From assembly GCA_041662485.1 (NCBI GenBank), contig JBAZSJ010000005.1, positions 62,001 to 126,000 of the forward strand: a stretch of DNA of 64,000 bases, given 5' to 3'. Positions 1-10,200 of the stretch are shown in pieces (within the stretch, counting starts at the first letter, position 1; every line of letters starts with the position of its first letter). The translations under genes and the position numbers were made by a program. This DNA is from Rariglobus sp041662485. Its GTDB lineage: Bacteria; Verrucomicrobiota; Verrucomicrobiia; Opitutales; Opitutaceae. The notes beneath the pieces are model-generated. The model did not search any database. It worked only from the letters and a program-made list of their open reading frames with translations, and had not been told where the DNA came from.

Positions 1-1600
1 ACATGATGCCCTCCATGTCCGGCAGCCCGTCTCCATTGTAGTCACGTTCGCGCAAACCATACTCCAGCGCGCGCTTCACCGAAGGCCAGACCTCGGCGAG
101 AAAAGCGTGGTCCGCCTGCCACAGGCCGGCGCGCAGGGCCATGTAGGCGTATTGCGCGGGCATATCGAGACGCTTGCTGGACGCCTCTCGGGGATCCTTG
201 TCGCGGTAGTTGTAGCCTATCGAATGGATCACCGAGCCGTTCTCGTTCTGAAAACGAAGGTGCGAGCGGATGAAGGCCCTTTCCAACTCGGGGAAAAGCG
301 CGGCGGTCGAAATCCCGCCATACATGGCGACGTCCATCGTGGACAAACCCGCAAAGGCCTTCGTCGGGCTCAGGCCTTCCACGATGCCGAAATTCCCTTC
401 CTTCGTGAACCAGCTGCTGGTGCGAAAGGTGTTCAGGTTCGAGTTGACCTGATCGAGCACATAGCCGGGCAGGGACGAGTCGAAGTAGGCGTCGTGAAAC
501 CGCCGGGTCTCATCGCGCAGCCGCTCGACATGCTTGACCGCATACGCCGCGACCTCGCCGGATGAAGTGAAAAAGTTGCTGTAGTAATGCCCTTCGTTGT
601 GCGCCGCCTTCTTTTCCGCGGCGGAAATCTTCCCGGTTTCGCCGGCTTCGAGATAACCCGCCGGGCCGATGCTGGCCTCGCCGGGACGCCGGTTGGCGCG
701 GTTGGGGAAATCCCACGTGGCGACAAACGTGTGCTCCAGCGCGTCGCCCGCCTTCTCCAGCCGCATCGTGCGGCCGATGGTCGAAAAACTCTTGTGCTTC
801 GCCCACACGCCCCCGATGGCCGGATCGTGCTCGTTGCGCGCCGCCGTGTCGTCCAGGTCGGGCAGCACGCGCTCGCGCAGCAAACGCTCATAATACGGAT
901 GCGGATGTCCCCACCCGCAGGAATAGCGCGAGTCCGGGTGCAGCGAGGCGATTCCCATGCTGCCGAACGATTCGCGTCCCGTGTCCATGTCCGTGCAGGA
1001 CATCTCAAACGCGCGAAAGCCTTCCCCCTCGACGATCCGGTTGGCCCAGGCCTTCGACTTCACGTCATAGCCCACCCAATTGCGCATCGAGGCGAGCAGC
1101 GTGACATCAACCGGCTTCCCCGAGGTCGAACGCACCGAAAAATCAAAAAACGCGGCCGGCAGCGCCGAGTCCCTGGCGTTGCGCGGGATAAACGGCGACC
1201 ACGCCTTCATCACGACCTCCAGCGGCATGTCGCGCTCGGAAAACCGCAGCGTCGCGAAGGGAAATGCGGCCGAGTATTCGATGCGATCAACACCCGACAG
1301 CCACGGGAAAATATACTGGAACTCGTGTCCGTCCAGACCGGCCGCGCCGTGGCTTTCCTCGATCTGCAGCAGGCATATGCGCGGGTCGCGGCCCTCGACC
1401 TGGTAGCGCAGAAGAAAAAACAGCACGGACTGGGGCGTTTCCTTGAAAAAAGACCCCATCCCGACGGGGCGGTTGTTGAAGATGCTCCAGTTGTAGAACT
1501 GCCCGTCCTGCCGCAGTTCGAACCAGCCGCAGCCGAGCCCTCCCATCGCGATGCCGCTTCGGGGTTTTTGGTTACGCTCCATCGTGACCTGATAAGCCAT
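1..1600 (-). CDS. GH116/DUF608-like glycoside hydrolase, 3' end off window
   Basis: Translating the minus strand from the ATG at 1600 gives an open frame that runs off the left edge, so about 533 N-terminal residues are visible. It opens with a glycine-rich GGLGCGWFELRQDG block, typical of the N-terminal beta domain of GH116 / GBA2-type beta-glucosidases and DUF608 proteins. An alpha-helical region follows with AMYGGISTAALFPE and, near the edge, a YNGDGLPDMEG stretch that resembles the entrance to the (alpha/alpha)6 catalytic barrel. No signal peptide is evident at the chosen start, so a cytoplasmic enzyme is likely. The family hydrolyses beta-glucosides or beta-xylosides; the substrate cannot be fixed from this fragment. 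It diverges from the LacI regulator at 1743, which probably controls it. The catalytic acid lies outside the window. Confidence 0.75.
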   Translation of the reverse strand, partial: MAYQVTMERNQKPRSGIAMGGLGCGWFELRQDGQFYNWSIFNNRPVGMGSFFKETPQSVLFFLLRYQVEGRDPRICLLQIEESHGAAGLDGHEFQYIFPWLSGVDRIEYSAAFPFATLRFSERDMPLEVVMKAWSPFIPRNARDSALPAAFFDFSVRSTSGKPVDVTLLASMRNWVGYDVKSKAWANRIVEGEGFRAFEMSCTDMDTGRESFGSMGIASLHPDSRYSCGWGHPHPYYERLLRERVLPDLDDTAARNEHDPAIGGVWAKHKSFSTIGRTMRLEKAGDALEHTFVATWDFPNRANRRPGEASIGPAGYLEAGETGKISAAEKKAAHNEGHYYSNFFTSSGEVAAYAVKHVERLRDETRRFHDAYFDSSLPGYVLDQVNSNLNTFRTSSWFTKEGNFGIVEGLSPTKAFAGLSTMDVAMYGGISTAALFPELERAFIRSHLRFQNENGSVIHSIGYNYRDKDPREASSKRLDMPAQYAYMALRAGLWQADHAFLAEVWPSVKRALEYGLRERDYNGDGLPDMEGIM

Positions 1601-1622
1601 AAAGGAGTCAGTTCATAACCAA

Positions 1623-1665
1623 ACCGGCCGGTCGTGTATATACGGCCAATCCGCATATTGATGCG
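1623..1665. promoter_or_regulatory. candidate operator palindromes between GH116 and lacI-type gene
   Basis: The short divergent intergenic space holds a perfect 10-bp palindrome ACCGGCCGGT (1623-1632), an 8-bp palindrome GTATATAC, and an imperfect 14-bp palindrome CGCATATTGATGCG (1652-1665). LacI-family repressors bind even-length palindromes, often with a central CG, and usually sit beside their own genes, so any of these could be the operator. Assignment is inference from position and symmetry only. Confidence 0.3.
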
Positions 1666-1742
1666 TGCAATTCCGTCCGGATGCGCTACCACCCATGTGC
1701 CGCGGATTGACAACGTCCGCCTTCCCCCGCGCATATCGAACC

Positions 1743-2774
1743 GTGCCCACCCCGACCCCACAATCCTCGCGGCCTGTGACCACCCGCGACGTGGCCCTCA
1801 AGGCAGGCGTCGCCCAATCCACCGTCTCGCGCGCCCTGAGCAACAACCCGCAGGTCTCGCCCGCCGAGCGCAAACGCATCGTCGCCATCGCCCAGAAGCT
1901 GGGCTACCGGCCGAATCCGTATGTCTCGGCCTTCACCGCGCAGGTGCGCGGCTACCGGCGTTCACCGCAAGGCGCCACCATCGCCTTCCTCGACTGCACC
2001 CCGGCCAGGCGGCAGAATTTCACCCGCGATTACCGTGAAGGCGCCGCGAAACGCGCCCGGTCGCTGGGCTACAAGGAGGAGGTCTTCAGGCTCAGCGAGC
2101 TCAACGGCTCGATCGACCAGCTGAACCGCATCCTTCAAGCCCGCGGCATTTCCAGCATGCTGGTGCTTCCCGTGCCGGACAGCTGCGACCTCAGCGCGGT
2201 GCGCTGGGAAAACCTGATCTGCGCGACCATTGACTACACCCTGCGCCAACCGGACATGCACCGGGCTTCGCCGGATTACTTTAACGCCATGCAGATGACC
2301 CTGCAAAAATTGGAGACGCAGGGCCGGAAACGCATCGTGTTTTGCGCGCGCCGTGAGGATGTCACCGACATCGCGCCTCCATGGCTGGGCGCCTACAGCT
2401 GCTGCCAGAGACTGAAAAAACCGGCGGATCGCATGGACGCCTATATCAGCACGAAATGGGACAAGGCGCACTTTCAACAGTGGCTGAAACGGACCAAGCC
2501 CGACGCGATCGTAACCAACAGCGCGCATTTCTTCGATTGGGCGGAGGAAGCGGGCTTCAACCATCCCGAGGTAAGATTTTCAGCCCTTTCGTTTTATAAA
2601 AAGCGCCCCGACATAACCTACATCGAGCAAAACCCCGAACAAGTGGGCGCCGCCGCCATCGATCTTATCATCGGCCAGATCCACCGTAACGAACGCGGCC
2701 TCCCCTCCCTGCCCAAACGCGTGCTGGTCGCCAGTTCGTGGGTGGATCCTTCGACGCAAGGCCAGCTGTCGTGA
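1743..2774 (+). CDS. LacI-family transcriptional regulator
   Basis: A LacI/GalR regulator. The N-terminal helix-turn-helix reads TTRDVALKAGVAQSTVSRAL, followed by the hinge helix region (QKLGYRPNPYVSAF) and a periplasmic-binding-protein-like effector domain. With the GTG at 1743 the HTH begins about 13 residues in, as usual for the family. Earlier in-frame starts exist (GTG 1665, ATG 1695) but would add an atypical extension, and none of the starts has a clear ribosome binding site. The effector domain is diverged, in the manner of Verrucomicrobial LacI proteins that sit beside single glycoside hydrolase genes. It is divergent from the GH116-like gene and convergent with the secreted GH39-like gene. 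The inducer is unknown. Confidence 0.85.
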   Translation: MPTPTPQSSRPVTTRDVALKAGVAQSTVSRALSNNPQVSPAERKRIVAIAQKLGYRPNPYVSAFTAQVRGYRRSPQGATIAFLDCTPARRQNFTRDYREGAAKRARSLGYKEEVFRLSELNGSIDQLNRILQARGISSMLVLPVPDSCDLSAVRWENLICATIDYTLRQPDMHRASPDYFNAMQMTLQKLETQGRKRIVFCARREDVTDIAPPWLGAYSCCQRLKKPADRMDAYISTKWDKAHFQQWLKRTKPDAIVTNSAHFFDWAEEAGFNHPEVRFSALSFYKKRPDITYIEQNPEQVGAAAIDLIIGQIHRNERGLPSLPKRVLVASSWVDPSTQGQLS

Positions 2775-2928
2775 TGCCACCCAAAAGGGATTCCAGGGGG
2801 AAATCGAAGGTGCCGGCCATCGCATAACCCCGCCGACGACGGTGAATACGACCCGTGGTTTCGGGGCCCTGCTTCTTGGGCATGATTATGTCCGCGATAA
2901 CCAGGCCTGACGTGCCCGCTACCGTCTG

Positions 2929-2954
2929 TTGAGACGCGCCCTTGCGCGCCTCAA
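2929..2954. terminator. stem-loop between convergent genes
   Basis: Two 11-nt arms starting TTGAG and ending CTCAA pair with one mismatch around a CCTT loop. The hairpin sits between the 3' ends of the lacI-type gene (2774) and the minus-strand GH39-like gene (2968), where a bidirectional terminator is expected. No strong U-tract follows on either strand. Confidence 0.5.
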
Positions 2955-2967
2955 CGTCGCCGGTCGC

Positions 2968-5295
2968 TCAATCAACGACGAGATACTGCGGGCTCTGCGT
3001 TAACGTGATCGTCGGGCCGGAGCCGCCCCACAAGACGGTCTGCGGGGTGCCGTAAATCGAATACAGCGTGCCGCTGCCCGCCGCGATCGGAACGGCCACC
3101 GCCACGTTGGCACCCGTGGTCCATACCGCGTAGGCATCCTTCCCGTTCGCGTTGCGGAATTTGAGCAGGTAATTCGCATCATTCGCCGTCGCGAGGCGCT
3201 CCTTGAACGTGTAACCGCCAAGGACCGTCGAGAGCGTTTGAATGGCGTTGTAGGACGGCTTCGGATTGAGGCTGTTGTCGACCAGTCCGAAGTAGTCCGA
3301 ACTGTCTTTCCAAGTATACCAATTGGTCAGCGGCATGCCCGCCGACAGACTCGTGAGGAACATGCGGGCGATGTATTGCGCCTGCACCGTCGCCGTGACC
3401 TGGCTGCTGGTCGAGTAGCCCCACTCGCCCGAAATGATCTCGATGCGTTTTCCGGCCGGCGCGTATTTGCGCACGAGCGAACGCATCTTGGCGTAGTCGG
3501 GCAACGCAGTCTCGGGCGCATCGCCGCGATAAGGATGCACGCAAACATAATCCACATGCTCCAGCAGTCCGAGACGGAAGGCGTCTTCCAGCCACTTGAG
3601 CGGAATCACGTTCAACGCGGGGCCGATGATCTTCGCGTCGGGCGTCACGCTCTTGATCGCCGCGGACGCGGCGGCAACCAGATCACAGTAAGCCGTGAGG
3701 CTCGGCTGTGGCGTCCACGCCGCAAGATTGGGCTCGTTCCAGATTTCGAAGTTCTTCACCTGCGGATAGCGCAACGCGGTCTGGCGGGCGAATTCCGCGA
3801 AACCCGCCCTGCCCGCCGCCGTCAGCACGGACTTGTCGGCTTCACCATACAGGGAATTTCCTCCGTAAAGCGTGAACCACGGCATGATGCCGTTGTTCGT
3901 GCAGTTGGTGACGATCGTGTCGGTGCTGGCGAAGTTGTAGACCCCGAGAGTGGTCTCGGTGCTATACCAATAGACGCCCTTGCGCGCCCACTTGAAACCG
4001 GCGGCGGCGTCCTGCGCCAACTCGGCGGTGCCACCCGCGCCCGGCACGATCTGAATGCTGAACGACTGCGGGATCGGCAGGTAGGTGTAGCCGGCATTCA
4101 CGTCCGCCACCACCGCCGAGGACAGGTCGCGCGTGTTCGGATAATTGAACGCGCTCCGGTTCACATAGGCCGCTCCAAGCGAATAGGTGCTGGCGCCGCG
4201 GCGATAGAAGGTCGCGGTCGAGGCGGTGCTGGAGATTTCGATCGCGTAGGTGGTTCCCTGCCGAAGCGTAACTTGGTTGGTGCCGCCGAAACCGAGGCGC
4301 ATCAGCCGACGCTGGCCGCCGGTATTATCCAGCGAAAAGGTGACGGGTGTGGTCCCGAGCAGGTTCGTGCCCGAGGTGTAAGTCTGCGCCGCGCTTCCGC
4401 CGGGCACTTCCTGGATTTTCAGTGAAAAGCTGTCCGCCGCGCTCGCCGCCGTGATCGAGTATGGCAGATAAAACGTGTTCAGCCGGATGTCGGTCAACGG
4501 CGTGATCGTCTGGCTGACCACGTTCCCGGAGGTGAGCGCAACTCCGGTGTTCACTTGCGCGGGATCACCCGTGTCGATGTCCACCGTCTCCGGCCACACC
4601 GTCGCCGGTGAAATCGCTTCCTCCAGCGTGATCACGTTGATGTCGCCCGCCACTGCCATCACCAGGTCTCGCGAAGCACCGGAAAACAGCAGCGCGTTGC
4701 GATTCGAGTAGGCCATGCCTCCCCAATACGCATCCGCGCCGCGCCGGAAAAACGACACCGAAGATGCCGTGCTGACAATCTCCACCGCATACGTGGCGCC
4801 TTCACGCAGCACGATCTGGTCGGCGCCGGTGAAGGCGAGCTTCAGGATCTTCTGCACCCCGCCGGTGCTCGCCAGTCCGAAGGTATGCGTGGTCGAGGCG
4901 AGCAGGTTGGTGCCCGCCGCATACGTGGCGGCGTTGTTGCCCTCCGGCACTGCCTGGATGCGCACGGCGAAACTCCCCGGCGCGCTGGCTGTCGAAAGCT
5001 GATAGGCGAAATACACGGCTGACAGGGTCATGTCCCGCGTGGGCGAAATCGTTTCGCTCAACAACACGGACGACGTGACCGTGACGCTTGTAGTCCCCGC
5101 ATTCGGATTGTCCGTCTGGATTTCAACCGACTCGGGCCACGCACTCGCCATGGCGATATTTTCCTGGACGGTGATGGCGGCGCCAAGCGGGATGATGGCT
5201 GAAAACAAACAGAGCAGTCCGGCCAGAACGGCGGACCACCGGCGGCTCGTGGTGCACGAACGCGCGGACGGGTGGGTATCTCTCGTGAATCGCAT
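2968..5295 (-). CDS. secreted GH39-like (clan A) glycoside hydrolase with duplicated N-terminal domain
   Basis: A 775-residue protein. The ATG at 5295 is preceded by a good AAAGGAAGA ribosome binding site, which decides it over the upstream ATG at 5385. A signal peptide (hydrophobic stretch AVLAGLLCLFSAIIPLGAA) is followed by two copies of a ~170-residue beta-rich module that share WPE-V-I-T/D, a TNLL segment, TYA(V/I)EI-STAS and a FxRRGA motif; each probably binds carbohydrate or acts as a spacer. The C-terminal (beta/alpha)8 domain has the clan-A acid/base glutamate in IWNEPN (about E521) and a candidate nucleophile in ISGEWGY (about E624). Clan-A enzymes of this type retain anomeric configuration; the substrate is unknown. 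It is an exported enzyme, convergent with the LacI gene and divergent from the FAD oxidoreductase gene. Confidence 0.75.
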   Translation of the reverse strand: MRFTRDTHPSARSCTTSRRWSAVLAGLLCLFSAIIPLGAAITVQENIAMASAWPESVEIQTDNPNAGTTSVTVTSSVLLSETISPTRDMTLSAVYFAYQLSTASAPGSFAVRIQAVPEGNNAATYAAGTNLLASTTHTFGLASTGGVQKILKLAFTGADQIVLREGATYAVEIVSTASSVSFFRRGADAYWGGMAYSNRNALLFSGASRDLVMAVAGDINVITLEEAISPATVWPETVDIDTGDPAQVNTGVALTSGNVVSQTITPLTDIRLNTFYLPYSITAASAADSFSLKIQEVPGGSAAQTYTSGTNLLGTTPVTFSLDNTGGQRRLMRLGFGGTNQVTLRQGTTYAIEISSTASTATFYRRGASTYSLGAAYVNRSAFNYPNTRDLSSAVVADVNAGYTYLPIPQSFSIQIVPGAGGTAELAQDAAAGFKWARKGVYWYSTETTLGVYNFASTDTIVTNCTNNGIMPWFTLYGGNSLYGEADKSVLTAAGRAGFAEFARQTALRYPQVKNFEIWNEPNLAAWTPQPSLTAYCDLVAAASAAIKSVTPDAKIIGPALNVIPLKWLEDAFRLGLLEHVDYVCVHPYRGDAPETALPDYAKMRSLVRKYAPAGKRIEIISGEWGYSTSSQVTATVQAQYIARMFLTSLSAGMPLTNWYTWKDSSDYFGLVDNSLNPKPSYNAIQTLSTVLGGYTFKERLATANDANYLLKFRNANGKDAYAVWTTGANVAVAVPIAAGSGTLYSIYGTPQTVLWGGSGPTITLTQSPQYLVVD

Positions 5296-5558
5296 GATTC
5301 TTCCTTTGGTTGGGGTTGGGGATACGCGCGGCAAAGATTTCGCCATGCGTGCACAACCGATGCGCCTGAAGCCGGGACCGAACAATCGCCGAGGATTTCC
5401 CGTATCCGACTTTCCGTTATCCCATCGCCATTACGCAACACGCCGCGCATGCCGTCCGCCCTCGTAACATCACAAAGGGGTAACGGAAAATAGAATTCCC
5501 GCCACCCTTGTCCCTTGGAGTGTATTCCCGTGGTTCGCTGAATACTGGCTCCCCCTCC

Positions 5559-7136
5559 ATGAGCTCCCCTCGTTATTTCGTGCCCGCTCTTTTTCATCAG
5601 CAGTCGCTGACCGGCGATCTTTGCATCTACGGCGGCGCCTCCGGCGGCGTGATCGCGGCCATCGAAGCCGCGCGTCGCGGACTCAAGGTCGTCCTGATCG
5701 ATCCCAGCCGCCACTTGGGCGGCCTGACCGCCGGTGGCCTGGGCATGACCGACGTGGGCAACAAGCACGTCATCGGCGGCCTCTCCCGCGAATTCTACCA
5801 GCGCGTCGGCCGTCATTACGGAGTCGATGTCGAGTGGCGCTTCGAACCCCACGTCGCCGAAAAAACCTTCGAGGACTGGCTGGCCGAGACCAGCGTGCGG
5901 ATATTCAAAGGTCACTTTCTGCAGTCCGTTTCAAAAAAGAATGACCGGCTTGCCTCCCTCACCACAACCAGTGGCCTCACCGTGGAAGCGGCCATGTTCA
6001 TCGACGCCACCTACGAGGGCGACCTCATGGCGCGCGCCGGCGTCGCCTACACCGTCGGCCGCGAAGCCAACTCCCAATACGACGAGACCCTCAACGGCGC
6101 GCAGATCCACACCGAGCACCAGTTCAACTCGCCCGTCGATCCCTACGTCGTTCCCGGCCAACCCGCGAGCGGCCTGCTGCCTGGCATCGACGCCGACTCC
6201 AGCTTTGAACTCGGTCGAGGCGACCGGCGCGTGCAGGCCTACAACTTCCGCATGTGTCTGACCGATCGGCCGGACCTGCGCATCCCCTTCCCGAAACCCG
6301 CCGGTTACGACGCCCGCTGGTATATCCTGCTCAAGCGCCACCTTGCCACCGGCTGGAACGAGGCCTTCCGCAAGTTCGACCCCATCCGCAACGGCAAGAC
6401 CGACACCAACAACCACGGCGCCGTCTCCACCGACTTCATCGGCCAGAACCACGCGTATCCGGAGTCCGACTACGAAACCCGCGAACTCATTTTCCAAGCC
6501 CACGTCACCTGGCAGCAAGGCCTCATGTGGACCCTCGCCAACGACCCCGAGATCCCCGCCGCAATCCGTGAACCCATGAGCAAGTGGGGCCTCTGCCGCG
6601 ACGAGTTTCCCGATTTCAGCGGCTGGTCCTACGCCCTCTACGTGCGCGAAAGCCGCCGCATGGTCTCCGACTACGTCATGACCGAGCACAACTGCCGCGG
6701 CACCCTCGTCGCCGAGGACCCCGTCGGCATGGCCGCCTACGGCATGGATTCGCACAACATCCGCCGCATCGTCATCAACGGAAGCGTGGTCAACGAAGGC
6801 GACGTGCAGGCGGGCGGATTTCTCCCCTACCCCATCTCCTACCGCTCGATCATTCCGCAACGCGACGAGTGCGCCAACCTCCTCGTTCCCTACTGCCTCT
6901 CGGCCTCGCACATCGGCTTCGGCTCCATCCGCATGGAACCCGTGTTCATGGTGCTCGGCCAGTCCGCCGCCGTGGCCGCCGCCCTCGCCCTGTCCGGAAA
7001 AACCTCCGTGCAGGACGTGGCCTACTCCGCGCTCAGGCATGAGTTGGAATCCGCCGGCCAGATCCTCGCCCGCCCGGCCCAGGCCGAGGCCTTCAAGATC
7101 GGCGAAACCGAGGCCGAGCCCGTCGTCGCTAAATAA
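5559..7136 (+). CDS. FAD-dependent oxidoreductase (FAD_oxidored / PF12831-like)
   Basis: The N-terminal dinucleotide-binding motif is DLCIYGGASGGVIAAIEAAR followed by LIDPSRHLGGLTAGGLGMTD, the pattern of the FAD_oxidored family common in Planctomycetes and Verrucomicrobia polysaccharide loci. An FIDATYEGDLMARAGV block and a C-terminal RMEPVFMVLGQSAAVAAALA block, typical of the family's FAD-binding fold, are also present. The ATG at 5559 is preferred because it places the Rossmann motif about 20 residues in; an upstream in-frame start at 5508 is possible. No signal peptide is seen. The substrate is unknown: members are generally thought to oxidise sugars or small metabolites, but none can be assigned here. 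It lies 91 bp upstream of the large GH39-like gene on the same strand and may be cotranscribed with it. Confidence 0.8.
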   Translation: MSSPRYFVPALFHQQSLTGDLCIYGGASGGVIAAIEAARRGLKVVLIDPSRHLGGLTAGGLGMTDVGNKHVIGGLSREFYQRVGRHYGVDVEWRFEPHVAEKTFEDWLAETSVRIFKGHFLQSVSKKNDRLASLTTTSGLTVEAAMFIDATYEGDLMARAGVAYTVGREANSQYDETLNGAQIHTEHQFNSPVDPYVVPGQPASGLLPGIDADSSFELGRGDRRVQAYNFRMCLTDRPDLRIPFPKPAGYDARWYILLKRHLATGWNEAFRKFDPIRNGKTDTNNHGAVSTDFIGQNHAYPESDYETRELIFQAHVTWQQGLMWTLANDPEIPAAIREPMSKWGLCRDEFPDFSGWSYALYVRESRRMVSDYVMTEHNCRGTLVAEDPVGMAAYGMDSHNIRRIVINGSVVNEGDVQAGGFLPYPISYRSIIPQRDECANLLVPYCLSASHIGFGSIRMEPVFMVLGQSAAVAAALALSGKTSVQDVAYSALRHELESAGQILARPAQAEAFKIGETEAEPVVAK

Positions 7137-7227
7137 AATTTCGTCAACACATTAACCAAGCTGGAGCAGAGCGCCCCCTGTGAGTCAGCCGGGGCGACAC
7201 AGGCTCCGCCCTACCCCTTTCCCCAAC

Positions 7228-10200
7228 ATGCCATCATCCCGCCCACTCATCGCCTCTCTGTTCAGGCTGCCCGTTTTCCTCCTCCTCGTTTTCTCCCTGC
7301 TTTCCACGGTCGTTGCCAGCGACGCTCCGCAGGAGGCGCGGTTGGATGATTTTTCGACCGAAGGGTTCGATTGGAAATTCAGCAAGGGTAACGAATTTCC
7401 GGGCGCCAAGGGCGCGCTGGAGATCGCCAAAGATGCCGGCCCCGACGGCAAACCCGCCCTCCGATTGCTCGCGGACCTGACCGGTGGCGGCAAATACGTG
7501 GGCCTCGGAAAACTCATGCCCACCTGGAGTCTTCGCGACACCCTCGTGGTGCGGATGAAGATCAAGACGGGCGACGTCAAAAACCTCACCTTCTGCCTGA
7601 CCGACGCCACCGGCCAGACCTTCCAGAAAAAAGATCTCCCGATCAAAACCGACGGCGTCTGGCACGACTATGAATTCACCACGAAGAGCCTGACCTCGGG
7701 TGAACATTGGGGCGGCGCCAACGACGGCGAATGGCACGGTCCTGCGCGCGATATTTTTTTCAGCATCACCGAGCGCGCGCTTCCCGAAACGCGCAAGGGC
7801 GAGATCTTCTTCGCGGACCTGCGCGCATCGGTCATCCCGGCCGGCGATCTCCCCGCGCTCTCGTATCTCGGCGAAGGTTTCGACGGCGCCGCGCTCCCCG
7901 CGCAGTGGACTACCAAGGGCGACGTCGCGCTCGCCGCCGACACCAAATTCTCCGGCAAATCCGCCGTGATTCTCAAACGCTCCCGCGAAAATTTCTCCAC
8001 CGATACGTCCGTCACCAGCCCCAAGATCGCCGTCCGCAGCGGACGCGCCGAATTCAGCGGCGCGTTCAAATCCGCGCTCGAAGCTCCCGACGCGTCCTTC
8101 TACACGACCGTCGAAGTCGAGGCGCTCGACGGCTCGGACAAGGTGCTCGACACCGTCAAGGTGGTGACCATTCCGGGCACCTCCAACTGGATGCCGGTCA
8201 AGAAAGCGTTCTCCCTGCCTGCGGGCACGATCGCGGCCCGCCTGCGCGTGCAACTTAACAAGGCCACCGGCAGCTTCTGGGCGGACGACCTGCGCCTCTC
8301 CGCGCCCGAGGTGAAGTTTGCGCCGCGCAATCCCGTGCAACGCGTCCTCCTCAAGACCGCCATCACCGGCAACATGTTCTACCCGGGCCAGCCGGCGGTC
8401 TTCGATGTCACCATCCAGTCGGCGACGCCGCTCGAAAAAACCCACTCGAAACTCCTCACATGGATCACCGACTACTGGGGAGCCGAACAATCGGCCGTGT
8501 CCGCCCACGAACTGACCGCCGCCGGACGCAACAAGGAGTTCTTCGAATACAAAGCCCAGATCGCGCTCTCCGGCTTTACCCCTGAAACCGGAAAATATTA
8601 CGAGCTCCGCACCTCGATGGACGGCGGCGCGGGCGACGCCGTGCGCGAGTCCAGCGCGTTTGTCTTTTTGCCCGAGGCCGTGACCAAGCAGTATTCCTGG
8701 CGCGACGTCCCCTTCAGCAGCCGCAATTGGGACAACCGGTTCCCCGCCTACTTTGAGATGAGCGACCGCATCGGCATCCGCCTCGTCGGCGTCTGGGGTT
8801 CGTGGCAGTCGGCACCGCCCTACAAGGCGAGCGCGCCCGGTATGGATCAGATCAAAAAACTCAACCTCACGATGCTCACCCGCACGCCGATTGTGGACGT
8901 GGAGCACCATCGCAAGGGCTACGAAGCCTACACCGACGAGGTGATGCGCGCCGGCTGGCCGGTGTTTTTCGAAAAAATCGGCAAGGATCGCGAATTCGTC
9001 ATCACCCTCGGCAACGAACCGCAGACGAGCGGTCCCTCGGTCGATCAGAACGTGGAGCTGTATAAACTCATGTATGAGCAGATCAAAAAAGACTCCCCCA
9101 ACACGTTCATCGTCGGCACCTCCGTCGGACCCGCCGAGGAGTATTTCAAGCGCGGCTTCCACAAATACAGCGACGCGGTGGATTTCCACACTTACGAGGA
9201 CAGCAAGGGCCTCCGCGACATCTTCGCCCAATACAAAAAACTCTTCGCCCAATACGGCGGCGAGCAACCGATCTGGGCCACCGAGATGGGCCTGAACGCC
9301 CAGGGTCTTTCTCGTCGCGTGGTGGCGGCGGAGCTGATCAAGAAATTCTCCTGGTTCTTCAGCTTTGGCGGACAAAGCGGCTCGTGGTTCGGCATCTGTT
9401 ACCCCGATCGCGAAGGAAAGCTGCGCGGCACGTCCGAGGACGCCTTCAATCTCTTCGACGGTCTCTACGGCAACTACAGCCCGCGTCTCGACGCCGTCGC
9501 CTACTACAATGTGGTGAACGGCATCTGCATCAAAAAATTCTCCGATCATCGCGAATACGCCGACGGTCTCCACGGCTTCCTCTTCCTCGATAAAAATGGC
9601 GAGAACCTGCAAATTCTCTGGAAGGACCACGGCGCGGAGGATGTGCGCATCCCGCTGTCCGCGCAGGGTCCGGTGAAGCTCACCCGTCTCGACGGCACCA
9701 GCGTCGCGCTCGACGCCGCCAAGGGCGGTCTGGATCTCCGCATCGGCGAAGATCCCGTGCTCCTCACCTACAAGGGCGTGCAAAAATCGCTTCCCGAAAC
9801 ACTCGGCTCCCCCGCGGCCAAAGTGGTGTCCGCGCCCGACAAAATCGTGCGCGGCGACACGTTCTCCGTCACCCTGAAAACCGACAAAAAGGACCTGCAG
9901 CTCAGCCTGCCTCCGGGCTGGAAGGCCGGCCCGTTGACGACCAAGGGCGGCAACGTTGTCGCCGAGATCACCGCGCCCGCGAACACGGACGCCCGCTTCG
10001 TGCCGATTCGTTTCCTGCATCAAACCGGCGACCTGGAGTTGGTCGTCCCCGTGCAGGGACAGATCTCCGCGCAAATCAACGCGGTGGTCCTCCCCGACGG
10101 TCGTCCCGCCGCCGAACTGGTCCTGCACAACAACAACGCCAAGCCCGAGGAAGTGAATTGGAACCTCGCGTTGCTCCTCCAGGTGGCACCCAAGGTCGGC

